Origin: Paracoccaceae bacterium
GTDB lineage: Bacteria > Pseudomonadota > Alphaproteobacteria > Rhodobacterales > Rhodobacteraceae
Direction: 5' to 3'
NCBI GenBank assembly: GCA_007121115.1
Contig: SKMI01000134.1
Span: forward strand, 1-41,122
Length of the DNA: 41,122 bases
How positions within the stretch are numbered: position 1 is the stretch's first letter; each line of letters begins with the position of its first letter. The notes under the pieces are model-generated. The model was not told where the DNA came from and did no database searches. It saw only the letters and a program-made list of their open reading frames with translations. The position numbers and the translations under genes were made by a program. Shown one piece after another: positions 24,544-33,822 of the stretch.

Positions 24544-25076
24544 GCGCCGATCCCCCCGCGATCCGGCTCGGCGCCCCCGACCCGGCGGCCTTTGCGCCCT
24601 ACGGTCGGTTGGTTCACCCGCCCGAGGTGCCGGGGCGGCGCGCTTTCTACAGCGACACGCTCCAGCCGCCGCCACCCGGCACCGCGCCGGTGCTGCATGT
24701 CAACCACGTGCTGCCCTGTGAATTGCCGCTGACCGTCACCGGGCTGGAGCGCCACCCCCACGCCGCGCAGGTGTTCATCCCGCTCGACGTGACGCGCTAT
24801 CTGGTCCTCGTCGCCCCCTCCGACGCCGCAGGTGAACCGGACATGGCCGACGCGCTGGCCTTCATCCTGCCAGGCACCGTGGGCGTGATATATGCCCCCG
24901 ACGTCTGGCACATGGGCGCCACGGTGCTCGACCGTCCCGGCGCCTTCACCGTGCTCATGCACCGTGGCGGCGCGCTGGAGGATGACGTGTTCCGGACCAT
25001 CGCGCCCGTGCGTCTGATCGATTCCCGCGCGGCGCACAGCCGCCCCGAGACCATATCAACCGAGGTGTCCGAATGA
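24540..25076 (+). CDS. allA: Ureidoglycolate lyase
   Basis: This 178-residue cupin-fold enzyme matches AllA: N-terminal AFAPYGRLVHPP, LERHPHAAQVFIPLDVTRYL with conserved His, LAFILPGTVGVIYAPDVWHM and FTVLMHRGG. The family splits ureidoglycolate to glyoxylate and urea, the last step of the allantoate route. It sits between the PuuE-like gene and the DapA-family gene with 4-base overlaps at both ends, so it works in the same pathway. If ureidoglycolate is a true intermediate, glyoxylate would be formed beside the aminotransferases. The family also holds relatives of uncertain substrate. Confidence 0.88.
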   Translation: MSADPPAIRLGAPDPAAFAPYGRLVHPPEVPGRRAFYSDTLQPPPPGTAPVLHVNHVLPCELPLTVTGLERHPHAAQVFIPLDVTRYLVLVAPSDAAGEPDMADALAFILPGTVGVIYAPDVWHMGATVLDRPGAFTVLMHRGGALEDDVFRTIAPVRLIDSRAAHSRPETISTEVSE

Positions 25077-25978
25077 CCCGCCACAAGATCGAGCTTTTCG
25101 TCCCCGCCATCACCCCCTTCGCCGAGGATCTGTCGGTCGATCACCCCCGGCTGGTGGCCCATGCCCGCGCGCTTCTGGACGCGGGCGCGCATGGGCTTGC
25201 ACCCTTCGGCACCACGAGCGAGGCGAATTCCATGTCCGTGGCCGAACGCATGGCCGCGCTGGAGGCGCTGGTCGAAGGGGGGATCGACCCCGCCCGGCTG
25301 ATCCCCGGCACCGGCTGCGCGGCGCTCCCCGACACGGTGGCGTTGAGCGCGCATGCGACGCGGCTGGGCTGCCGTGGCGTGCTGATGCTGCCGCCGTTCT
25401 ATTACAAGGGCGTGCCCGAAGACGGAGTCTTCGCCGCCTATGCCCATGTGATCGAGGCGGTGGGGGCCGCGGATCTGGGCGTCTACCTCTATCACATCCC
25501 GCAGATGTCCGGCGTGCCGATCTCGCTTTCGCTGATCGAACGGTTGATGACGGCCTATCCCGGCACCATCCGCGGGCTGAAGGACAGCGCCGGGGCGTGG
25601 GAGTATGCGCGCGACGTGATCGCCGCCTTCCCCGAGATCGCCACCTATTCGTCGAGCGAGGCGCTGATCGTCAAGAACGCCACCGCCGGGGGCGCGGGCT
25701 GCATCAGCGCCTCGTCCAACGTGAACGCGCGCGGCATCCGGGCGCTGATCGACGCGCTGGGGACGGACGCAGAGGCAGCGGCGCTGGAGCAGGTCAGCGC
25801 GATCCGCGCGATCTTCGAGGGGCTGCCGTTGATCCCGGCGATCAAGGCCGCCGTCGCCCTGCAGCACGATGACCCGGCCTTCGCCCGGCTGCGCCCTCCG
25901 TTCATGGCGACCGGCGCCGAGCACACCGACGCAATCACGCGGGCCGTTTCGCTCGCGCGTGAAGGCGTGGCGGCATGA
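25073..25978 (+). CDS. DapA/NanA-family aldolase
   Basis: This 301-residue class I aldolase-fold enzyme of the dihydrodipicolinate synthase/N-acetylneuraminate lyase family shows GTTSEANSMSVAER (carboxylate-binding GTT/SE), Tyr in VYLYHIPQMSG and the Schiff-base lysine K170 in TIRGLKDSAG. Members join or split pyruvate (or related 2-oxo acids) with aldehydes. In a catabolic operon it more likely cleaves a 2-oxo acid than makes lysine. It is the last gene before the 26.06 kb hairpin and is coupled to allA. No sign that it is the housekeeping dapA. Confidence 0.88.
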   Translation: MTRHKIELFVPAITPFAEDLSVDHPRLVAHARALLDAGAHGLAPFGTTSEANSMSVAERMAALEALVEGGIDPARLIPGTGCAALPDTVALSAHATRLGCRGVLMLPPFYYKGVPEDGVFAAYAHVIEAVGAADLGVYLYHIPQMSGVPISLSLIERLMTAYPGTIRGLKDSAGAWEYARDVIAAFPEIATYSSSEALIVKNATAGGAGCISASSNVNARGIRALIDALGTDAEAAALEQVSAIRAIFEGLPLIPAIKAAVALQHDDPAFARLRPPFMATGAEHTDAITRAVSLAREGVAA

Positions 25979-26040
25979 TATCGCCTTTGGCCGATCGCCG
26001 CGCTTTGCAGGTCAGCGGTCCCGCCCCGGGGAAGCCGTGC

Positions 26041-26083
26041 AAAGCGCCCTCGGGTCGTGTCCCGCACGCCCCGAGGGCGCTTT
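26041..26083 (+). terminator. Hairpin terminator after the plus-strand operon
   Basis: A perfect 14-bp stem (26041-26054 AAAGCGCCCTCGGG with 26070-26083 CCCGAGGGCGCTTT) encloses a 15-base loop, 63 bases past the DapA-family stop. Its A-rich and T-rich ends fit a terminator, with a short TTT tail. It marks the likely end of the 19.3-26.0 kb transcript. Confidence 0.75.
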
Positions 26084-26135
26084 CCGCGTCCGCGCTTTTC
26101 CGCGAAGCGATCGACGATAATGGCATGAGGGTGCG

Positions 26136-27062
26136 GTGTTGACACGGGCAGCGCTGGTCACGGGGGCGGGCGGGTTCATCGGCGCGGCGCTGGCCGAACG
26201 GCTGGTGGCCGCGGGTTGGGAGGTCCACGCCACCGACGCGGCCTTTGACGCGCCCACCCGCGCGCGGCTGAAGGGTGCGCGGCTGACCGAGGCGCCGTTG
26301 CAGACGGCGCTGGCGGATATGGGCGCGCTGCGCCCTGCTGCGGTTGTCCACGCTGCTGCCGTCACCGCCAGCCCGGCAGAGCTTGGCCAGAGCCGCGCCG
26401 CGCATGTCTGCGCGAACAGCGCGCTGACGCTCGCCGCGTTGGAGTGGGCGCGGGCGGCGGGGGCAGGGCGGTTCGTGTTCCTGTCGTCCTCGGGCGTGTT
26501 CGGAGACGCCGCGCCCGGTATGACGGCGGTGGATGAGCGGAGCCCCGCGACCGCGAGCGACCCCTATTCCGCCGCCAAGCGCGCGGGCGAGATCCTGCTG
26601 GCGGGGGCCGCCGAACCGGGGTTCGAAACGCTCTCGCTGCGCCTGGGTCCGGTGTTCGGCCCGCATGAGGCCGCACGCCCGTCGCGCCCGCGCCTGAGCC
26701 TTGTGGCGCGCATGATCGCAGAGGCGCGCGCCCATCGCACCATCACCCTGACCACGCCCGAGGCGCGGCGCGACTGGACCTTCCTGCCGGACCTCGCCCG
26801 CGCGGTGGCGGCGCTGCTGACGCAAGAAGCGGTGCAGGGGCTGTTGCACCTCACCTCGGGGCAGGTGCTGAGCGACCGGGCGCTGGCCGAGGCCATTGCG
26901 GCGCTGATGCCGGGCGCGAAGGTGATCGGCGCGCCGGACGCGTCCGCCCCGCCGCCCCGTCCGCCGATGGTCAGCGCTGCGCCACTGCCGGACATGCGCT
27001 GGACCGACCTCGCCACCGCACTGCGCTCGATCCTCCAGCCGCAGGGAGAGCCTGCCGCATGA
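26136..27062 (+). CDS. NAD-dependent epimerase/dehydratase (extended SDR)
   Basis: This 308-residue extended short-chain dehydrogenase has the NAD site ALVTGAGGFIGAALAERL, VVHAAAVTAS, FLSSSGVFGD and catalytic YxxxK in SDPYSAAKRAGEIL. Such enzymes epimerise, dehydrate or oxidise nucleotide sugars or aldonates. The GTG start at 26136 has GAGG five bases upstream, and a nearby TTG (26139) is also possible. A GATAAT box lies at 26116-26121, but it is so close that any transcript from it would be almost leaderless. ATGA overlap with the next gene. First of five coupled genes. Confidence 0.85.
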   Translation: MLTRAALVTGAGGFIGAALAERLVAAGWEVHATDAAFDAPTRARLKGARLTEAPLQTALADMGALRPAAVVHAAAVTASPAELGQSRAAHVCANSALTLAALEWARAAGAGRFVFLSSSGVFGDAAPGMTAVDERSPATASDPYSAAKRAGEILLAGAAEPGFETLSLRLGPVFGPHEAARPSRPRLSLVARMIAEARAHRTITLTTPEARRDWTFLPDLARAVAALLTQEAVQGLLHLTSGQVLSDRALAEAIAALMPGAKVIGAPDASAPPPRPPMVSAAPLPDMRWTDLATALRSILQPQGEPAA

Positions 27063-28108
27063 GCGACGCGCCTATCTCCATCGCCGTGATCGGGCTGGGC
27101 GCGCGGGCGCGCATCTGGTTGCAGGTGATCCACGAAAACCCCGATCTGCGCCTCGCCGCGCTCTGTGATCCGAACCCCGAAGCCCGCGCCACCACCGCCG
27201 CGCGCTTCAACGGCGTCCCCTGCGTCGCCACGCTGCCCGAAGCGCTGGCCCACCGCCCGGAGGCCGTGCTGCTCTGCACCCCGCCGGTGGACCGCGCCGC
27301 GCAGGTCGCCGCCTGCGCCCGCGCGGGCGCGGCGATCCTGGCCGAAAAGCCGCTGGCCGACACGCTGGAGGAAGCCGCACGCTGCGTGCGGCTGGCCGAG
27401 GATGCGGGCGTTATGCTGATCGTCGGGCTGAATTTCCGCTACCTGGCGGTCACGCAGGCCAAGCGCGCGCTCTTGCGTGACGGCACCGTGGGGCGGCCCG
27501 AATTCGGCCGGTTCCTCTATGAACGCTGGCGCGATGGCACGCAGCCGCATCTGAACAAGTATCCGCTGACCATGGCGCACCCGATGCTATGGGAGCAGTC
27601 GATCCACCATTTCGACCTGATGCGCCATGTCTACGGCACCGATGCGCGCCGGGTGATGGCCGACACCTTCAACCCAAGCTGGTCGCATTACGTAGGCGAC
27701 ACCAATGTCGCCGCGCTCTTCGAGTTCGCAAACGGGATGCGGCTGACCTATCAGGGCACCTGGCAGGGCGGGCTGGACCGGCTGGATTTCGACTGGCGCA
27801 CCGACTGCACCGAAGGGGTGGTCGCGCAATGCGACATGTTCGGCGACCTGCGCGCGGCGCGCCGCGCCGAGGGTGCGCTGGCCCCCGTGCCGCTGCCCGA
27901 CCGGCGCGCGTGGCTCGATGATGCGGCGTCGCTGCTGGCGTCCTTCGTGGCCACCCTGCGCGGCACCGCGCCGCCTGAATGCACCGGGCGCGACCATCTG
28001 CACTCGCTCGCGATGGTCGAAGCCTGCATCGCCGCCTCCGCCCGCCGCGAACCGGTGTGGCTGGAGGAATTCGCGGCGCTCACCCTCACCGAAAAGGAGC
28101 AGACATGA
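27059..28108 (+). CDS. Gfo/Idh/MocA-family oxidoreductase
   Basis: This 349-residue NAD(P)-dependent sugar or cyclitol dehydrogenase-like protein has an N-terminal Rossmann domain (ISIAVIGLGARARIWLQVI, VLLCTPPVDRAAQ, ILAEKPLADTLEEA with the family EKP lysine) and a C-terminal alpha/beta domain with GLNFRYL and the HHFDLMRHVYG segment. The second residue of the usual GxGxxG loop region is kept (GLGARA). Substrate unknown; family members act on inositols, glucose-fructose, amino-sugars and biliverdin. Adjacent to a second member of the same family, so two successive oxidoreductions or a heteromer are possible. Confidence 0.87.
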   Translation: MSDAPISIAVIGLGARARIWLQVIHENPDLRLAALCDPNPEARATTAARFNGVPCVATLPEALAHRPEAVLLCTPPVDRAAQVAACARAGAAILAEKPLADTLEEAARCVRLAEDAGVMLIVGLNFRYLAVTQAKRALLRDGTVGRPEFGRFLYERWRDGTQPHLNKYPLTMAHPMLWEQSIHHFDLMRHVYGTDARRVMADTFNPSWSHYVGDTNVAALFEFANGMRLTYQGTWQGGLDRLDFDWRTDCTEGVVAQCDMFGDLRAARRAEGALAPVPLPDRRAWLDDAASLLASFVATLRGTAPPECTGRDHLHSLAMVEACIAASARREPVWLEEFAALTLTEKEQT

Positions 28109-29190
28109 TCAAGGTTGGTATCATCGGAGCCAGTTTCGCCCGCGACGCCTATCTGCCGGCGCTGGCGCATATCGACGGCACGCAGGTGGTGGCGCTGGCC
28201 TCGGGGCGGCTGGAAAGCGCGCAGAAGGCCGCCGCGCCGCACGGGATCGAACACGTCTACAACGACTGGCGCACGATGCTGGCCACGCACCGCCCGGATC
28301 TGGTCTGCATCGCCACGCCCACCGTGCTGCACAAGCCCATGGTGCTGGCCGCGCTGGAGCACGGCGCGCATGTGCTGTGCGAAAAGCCCACCGCCATGAA
28401 CGCGGCGGAAGCGCGCGAGATGCTGGCGGCCGCGCGCGCGGCGGGGCGGCTGCACATGATCGATCATGAGCTGCGCTTCAACCCCAACCGCGCGCGCATC
28501 GCCGAGCTGATCGGCGACGGCACGCTGGGCGAGATCCGGCACATCAACATCACCAATATCGGCGCCTCCTGGAATGACCCGGCCAGCCGGCCCAAGGGCG
28601 ACTGGTGGTCGGACGCGTCGCAGGGCGGGGGGCGGCTGGGCGCCAACGGCTCACATCAGGTAGACATGCTGCGCTGGTGGCTGGGCGAGCCTGCCAGCGT
28701 GATCGGGCAGGCGCTGACCATGGTGCCCGACCGCGTGGACCCGAAAACCGGCGAGGGCTGGACCGCGACCTCGGACGACCTGTCGCATTTCACGCTGCAG
28801 ATGCCATCGGGCGCGCTGGCTCAGGTGTTCATGTCCGGCGTGGCGGCGACGAACGAGGGCAACCACATGCGCATCTTTGGCTCCAGGGCCACGCTGACGC
28901 TGAACAACAACGACGAACGGATGTGGCTGCAGAAGTCGGGCGAGAAGGCGGCGACCGAGATCACCGTCCCGGACCCCAAGGCCGAGATGCCGGGGCTGAA
29001 CAAGGGGATCTGGAACGTCTCGGTGCTGGGCGTGCTGCGCGAGTTCTGCGCGGCCATCGCCGAAGGGCGCGAATTGAAAGCGGGTGCGACCTTCGTGGAC
29101 GGGCTGCGCAACCAGATGGTGCTGGACGCGGTGGTCGCCTCGACCACCAGCCGCAGGTGGGAGGATCTGGATTTCTCGGGGGCTTCGTGA
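28105..29190 (+). CDS. Gfo/Idh/MocA-family oxidoreductase, second copy
   Basis: This 361-residue protein has the Rossmann start MIKVGIIGASFARDAYLPAL, LVCIATPTVLHKPMVLAAL and the EKP motif in HVLCEKPTAMNAAEA, then HMIDHELRFNPNRARI and a C-terminal sheet with GGGRLGANGSHQVDMLRWWL (HxxD motif). It is only distantly similar to the previous gene, so it is not a recent duplicate. The frame opens at 27979, but ATG 28105, overlapping the previous stop and preceded by AAAGGAG, gives the family start. Its stop shares one base with the SDR start. Confidence 0.87.
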   Translation: MIKVGIIGASFARDAYLPALAHIDGTQVVALASGRLESAQKAAAPHGIEHVYNDWRTMLATHRPDLVCIATPTVLHKPMVLAALEHGAHVLCEKPTAMNAAEAREMLAAARAAGRLHMIDHELRFNPNRARIAELIGDGTLGEIRHINITNIGASWNDPASRPKGDWWSDASQGGGRLGANGSHQVDMLRWWLGEPASVIGQALTMVPDRVDPKTGEGWTATSDDLSHFTLQMPSGALAQVFMSGVAATNEGNHMRIFGSRATLTLNNNDERMWLQKSGEKAATEITVPDPKAEMPGLNKGIWNVSVLGVLREFCAAIAEGRELKAGATFVDGLRNQMVLDAVVASTTSRRWEDLDFSGAS

Positions 29191-29912
29191 TGGGCGCGCC
29201 GCTTTCCGGGCAGCGCGTGCTGATCACTGGCGCGGCGGCAGGGCTGGGTGCGGCGCTGGCGCGGGCCTTTGCAGACCGAGGTGCGTCGCTGGTGCTGATG
29301 GACCGGGACGAAGGCGCGCTGGCCGCGCTGGGGGCGGAAACCGGCGCGTACTGCCTGCCCGTCGATCTGGCCGATGCGACGGCGACCGAGGCGGCGATTG
29401 CCGATATGCTGGCGGCATCCCCGCGCATCGACACGCTGATCCACAACGCCGCGATCCTGGTGCCACAGCCCTTGGCAGACCTCGACCTGCCGATGTTCCG
29501 CGCCACGCTGGATGTGGGCATCACCGCGGGCTACCTGCTGGCCCGCGCGGTGCTGCCGTCCATGCGGGACCATGGCGGGGCGATTATCTTCGTGTCCTCG
29601 CAGTCCGGCATCAAGGGCTTCGCGGACGAGACTGCGTATTGCGCCGCGAAACACGCGCTCGAAGGGTTCATGAAGTCGCTGGCGCTTGAGGAACCGGGGT
29701 TCGTGTCCTGCACCATTACGCCAGGGCACGCCATGCGCACGCCCATGTCCGAGGCGAACTATCCAGATGACCTGAAAGCCAAATGGATCGACCCGGCGCG
29801 GCTGGCGCCGGCCTTCCTGCATATCGCCGAAACCCGTGATCCCACCCTGAGCGGCGCGCGCCTGAACGCGTGGGAGATCGCGCAAACCCTGAAAGGACCC
29901 GCCCATGCCTGA
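29190..29912 (+). CDS. Short-chain dehydrogenase/reductase (classical SDR)
   Basis: This 240-residue classical SDR has the cofactor loop VLITGAAAGLGAALARAF, Asp in LVLMDRDEGAL (favouring NAD over NADP), LIHNAAIL, catalytic Ser in IIFVSSQSGIKG and YxxxK in ETAYCAAKHALEG. It probably interconverts an alcohol and a ketone of the pathway substrate. The start ATG 29190 shares a base with the previous stop (TGATG); a GTG three bases earlier is an alternative. It overlaps the M20 gene by 8 bases. Confidence 0.87.
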   Translation: MGAPLSGQRVLITGAAAGLGAALARAFADRGASLVLMDRDEGALAALGAETGAYCLPVDLADATATEAAIADMLAASPRIDTLIHNAAILVPQPLADLDLPMFRATLDVGITAGYLLARAVLPSMRDHGGAIIFVSSQSGIKGFADETAYCAAKHALEGFMKSLALEEPGFVSCTITPGHAMRTPMSEANYPDDLKAKWIDPARLAPAFLHIAETRDPTLSGARLNAWEIAQTLKGPAHA

Positions 29913-31293
29913 CGGAACCCCCGCCATCACGCCCGAGATGCAGGCGATCTATGACCATATCGACGCCCATGCCGATGAATACGTCGCCGACCTGCAGCGC
30001 TTCGTGCAGCAGCCCTCGGTCTCGGCGCAGGATATCGGGCTGCGCGAATGCGCCGATCTGGTGGTCGAGATGATGCACGCCGACGGGCTGCCTGCCGACC
30101 AACACGAACTGGCCGCCGGGCCGCCGGTGATCTTTGGTCAGATCCCCTCGGCCCGGTCGAAGAAGACGCTGCTGTGCTATTCCCATTATGACGTGCAGCC
30201 GCCCGAACCGATCGAGGCCTGGACCCATGGCGGGCCGTGGTCGGGCGAGGTGGTGGACGGGGTGCTCTATGGGCGCGGGGCGACCGACAACAAATCCGGC
30301 GTGCTGGCCTTCAACAAGGCCGCGCAGGCGTTCCTGCGCGTGCGGGGCGAGGTGCCGGTGGGGCTGAAGTTCATCATCGAGGGTGAGGAGGAGATCGGCA
30401 GCCCGAACCTGGGCGAATGGGCATCGCGGAACAAGGAATTGCTGGCCGCCGACGGGATGCATTGCCTGGACGGGTCGGTCGAGATCGGCCCCGAGGTGCC
30501 GGATGTGTCGCTGGGGCTGAAGTCCATCCTGTTCGTGGAGCTGGTCGCGCGCGGGCCGCGCACGGATGTGCATTCGCTGAACTTCCCGCTGGTGGCGAGC
30601 CCGGTCTGGGACCTGATCCACGCGCTGGGCACGATCATGGACCGCGACCGCAACATCCTGATCGAGGACTGGGCCGAGGGCATCTATGTCCCCGATGCCG
30701 AGGACGAGGGCTATCTGGCGGACAAGGCGTCACGCATCGATTTCGACCTGTTGCGCGCCGATCTGGGGGTGGATGAGTTCGTGCTGGGCCGCGACGGCGT
30801 GGACGCACTGCGCGCACGCACCTATGAGCCGACGGCGAATATTCAGGGCATCATCGCGGGCTACACCGGAAAGGGGACCAAGACGATTGTCCCGGCGGAA
30901 GCGCGCGTGCGGCTGGATTTCCGACTGATCCCGCACATGCAGCCCGATGTGGCGGCGCGGAAGCTGCGCGCGCATCTGGAAAAGCACGGGTTCGACAGCA
31001 TCGAGGTGCGCACGTTCGAGCGTGCAGAGGAGCCCTACAAGATCTCGGCCCGCGAGGATATCAGCCAGTCGATCATCGCCGCCGCGCACGAGGTCTATGG
31101 CGAGCCGCCCATCGTCAACGGCGTCTCGGCCGAGGGCGCGATCCTGCGCCATGTCTGGATCCCCTGCGTGCTGACGGGGTTCGCCAACCCCGGCTGCAAT
31201 CTGCACGCCCCGGACGAGAACATCCGCGTGTCCGAGTATATCAAGGGCATCAAGTATGCCGCCGCGATCATGGAGCATTTCGGCCGGTCGTGA
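29905..31293 (+). CDS. M20-family dipeptidase (carnosinase-like)
   Basis: This 462-residue binuclear zinc peptidase has H94 and D96 in SHYDVQPP, D128 in GRGATDNKSG, the catalytic/ligand pair E162-E163 in EGEEEIGS and the last His in NLHAPDENI. The lid/dimerisation domain (about residues 205-340) is present with LVARGPRTDVHS. The group cleaves dipeptides, N-acyl or beta-alanyl peptides in the cytoplasm and fits a cluster with a dipeptide-type importer. It is last of the five-gene unit and is followed by a strong hairpin. Exact peptide preference unknown. Confidence 0.92.
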   Translation: MPDGTPAITPEMQAIYDHIDAHADEYVADLQRFVQQPSVSAQDIGLRECADLVVEMMHADGLPADQHELAAGPPVIFGQIPSARSKKTLLCYSHYDVQPPEPIEAWTHGGPWSGEVVDGVLYGRGATDNKSGVLAFNKAAQAFLRVRGEVPVGLKFIIEGEEEIGSPNLGEWASRNKELLAADGMHCLDGSVEIGPEVPDVSLGLKSILFVELVARGPRTDVHSLNFPLVASPVWDLIHALGTIMDRDRNILIEDWAEGIYVPDAEDEGYLADKASRIDFDLLRADLGVDEFVLGRDGVDALRARTYEPTANIQGIIAGYTGKGTKTIVPAEARVRLDFRLIPHMQPDVAARKLRAHLEKHGFDSIEVRTFERAEEPYKISAREDISQSIIAAAHEVYGEPPIVNGVSAEGAILRHVWIPCVLTGFANPGCNLHAPDENIRVSEYIKGIKYAAAIMEHFGRS

Positions 31294-31381
31294 GCGGTGG
31301 AAAGCGTCTGCCTTGGGCGAGCGCGCTTGGTTGAGGCATAGAAGCGCCTTCGGGCCGCGCCCACCCACCCTGCGCGACCGG

Positions 31382-31418
31382 ACGGCGCTGCCTGCGCGAG
31401 ACGCGCAGGCAGCGCCGT
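31382..31418. terminator. Strong bidirectional hairpin terminator
   Basis: A perfect 17-bp stem (31382-31398 with 31402-31418) closes on a 3-base loop AGA. It lies in the 138-base space between the plus-strand M20 gene and the convergent minus-strand ABC ATPase, so it probably stops transcription from both sides. Confidence 0.85.
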
Positions 31419-31431
31419 ATGCCAGGCGGGG

Positions 31432-32414
31432 TTACTTGGTGAACAGGCAGGCGCTGGCGTGGCCGGGGCCGAGTTTGTTCAGCGTCGGCACGGTCTGGGC
31501 GCATTCGGGCTTGGCCACCGGGCAGCGGGTGCGGAACACACAGCCCGAGGGCGGGTCGATGGGGCTGGGAATGTCGCCCTTCAGCCGCGTGCGCTTGTGG
31601 CGCAGGCGCGGGTGCGCCACCGGGACCGCCGAGAGGAGAGCCTGCGTATAGGGGTGGCGCGGGCGGGAATAGAGTTCGGCGGCGGGCGCGATCTCCATCA
31701 CCTTGCCCAGATACATCACCACCACCCGGTCGCAGATATGTTCGATCACGCCCAGATCATGGGCGATGAACAGCAGGGTCAGGTTGAACTCTTCCTTCAG
31801 ATCCTCGAGGAGGTTTATCACCTGCGCCTGGATCGACACGTCGAGCGCCGAGACGGGTTCGTCGGCGACGATGAATTCGGGCTCCACCGCCAGCGCCCGG
31901 GCGATGCCGATGCGCTGGCGCTGCCCGCCCGAGAATTCGTGCGGGAAGCGGTCCAGGTGATCCTCGCTCAGCCCGACCTTCTGCAGGAGCGTCGCCGCGC
32001 GTTGGATCCGCTCCGAGGGCGTGCCGATGTTGTGCAGCTTCAGGGGATGGGTCAGCACCTCGCCGATCTTCTCGCGCGGGTTGAGGCTGGCGTAGGGGTC
32101 CTGGAAGACGATCTGCATCTGCTTGCGCAGGCTGCGCATCCGGGCCGGGTTGGCGGCCATGATGTCCTCGCCGCGAAAGCGCACCGCGCCCTCGGTGGCC
32201 TCTTCCAGCCGCAGCACGGTGCGCCCGACCGTGGTCTTGCCCGACCCCGATTCGCCGACAAGGCCCAGCACCTCGCCCCGCTGGACCTGGAAGGAGACGT
32301 CATCCACCGCCTTGACACTGTTGACCACGCGCCGCAGCACGCCGCCACGAATGGGGAAATGTTTGCGCAGGTTTTCGACCTCGAGCAGCGTTTCGGGGAG
32401 CAGCGTTTCGGGCA

Positions 32415-32415
<1 letters not shown>
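31432..32415 (-). CDS. Dipeptide/oligopeptide ABC transporter ATPase (DppF/OppF type)
   Basis: This nucleotide-binding subunit of about 327 residues has Walker A GESGSGKTT, signature FSGGQRQRIGIARAL and Walker B FIVADEPVSALDV. A C-terminal oligopeptide-transporter extension has the Cys cluster of this group (SGCVFRTRCPVAKPECAQ). It powers peptide import with the DppD-type partner and the two permeases on the other strand. ATG 32415 shares one base with the partner's stop; GTG 32418 is an alternative. Peripheral inner-membrane protein. Confidence 0.93.
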
Positions 32416-33443
<1,028 letters not shown>

Positions 33444-33584
33444 CGAGGGTTCCTTCGGTTGCGACCGCCCTGGCGACGGCGTCGCCCGCGCGTCAGTTCG
33501 GCCTGTGTGCACGTTTTGCGGGCGCATCTTGTGCCATCGCGGGGCCGGGGCAAGGGGGGTAGGGCGATTTCATCATTTGCGTGC

Positions 33585-33632
33585 TTGACGGGGCGACAGG
33601 CGGCATGGTTGTATCGGTCTACTGTCGACAAT
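33585..33632 (+). promoter_or_regulatory. Transporter promoter with TGTCGACA operator
   Basis: Within the 379-base space 33444-33822, TTGACG (33585-33590) and a loose -10 TTGTAT (33609-33614, 18-base spacer) are followed by CTGTCGACAAT with core 33623-33630. This is the same palindrome seen at 19.19 and 37.53 kb, again near the expected transcription start. It points towards the binding-protein gene, leaving a leader of about 200 bases in which I see no convincing gene or riboswitch. Confidence 0.65.
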
Positions 33633-33822
33633 ATCCCGAAGCTTGGGGCAACAGGTCGACGCTTGTCAAGCGCCCGCCCGTAATGGGTGCCGAAAAAAGG
33701 AAATGCCGGATGAGGAGCACGTCACCTGCGCGCGTTTCCGTCGCAACCGGTGTCGCAGTCGTCCCGCTGCGGATGGCCAACTTGCAGCCTCACCGTCCGT
33801 CACCAACAGGAGACCAAGAGAA

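Noticed and set aside
25073..25978. Housekeeping dapA (lysine synthesis)
   Set aside because: The Schiff-base and GTT motifs are family-wide, and coupling to allA in an accessory operon points to a catabolic aldolase instead.
26092..26121. Possible promoter for the epimerase unit (GATAAT at 26116-26121)
   Set aside because: No convincing -35, and the start would lie almost on the ribosome site; left as a comment only.
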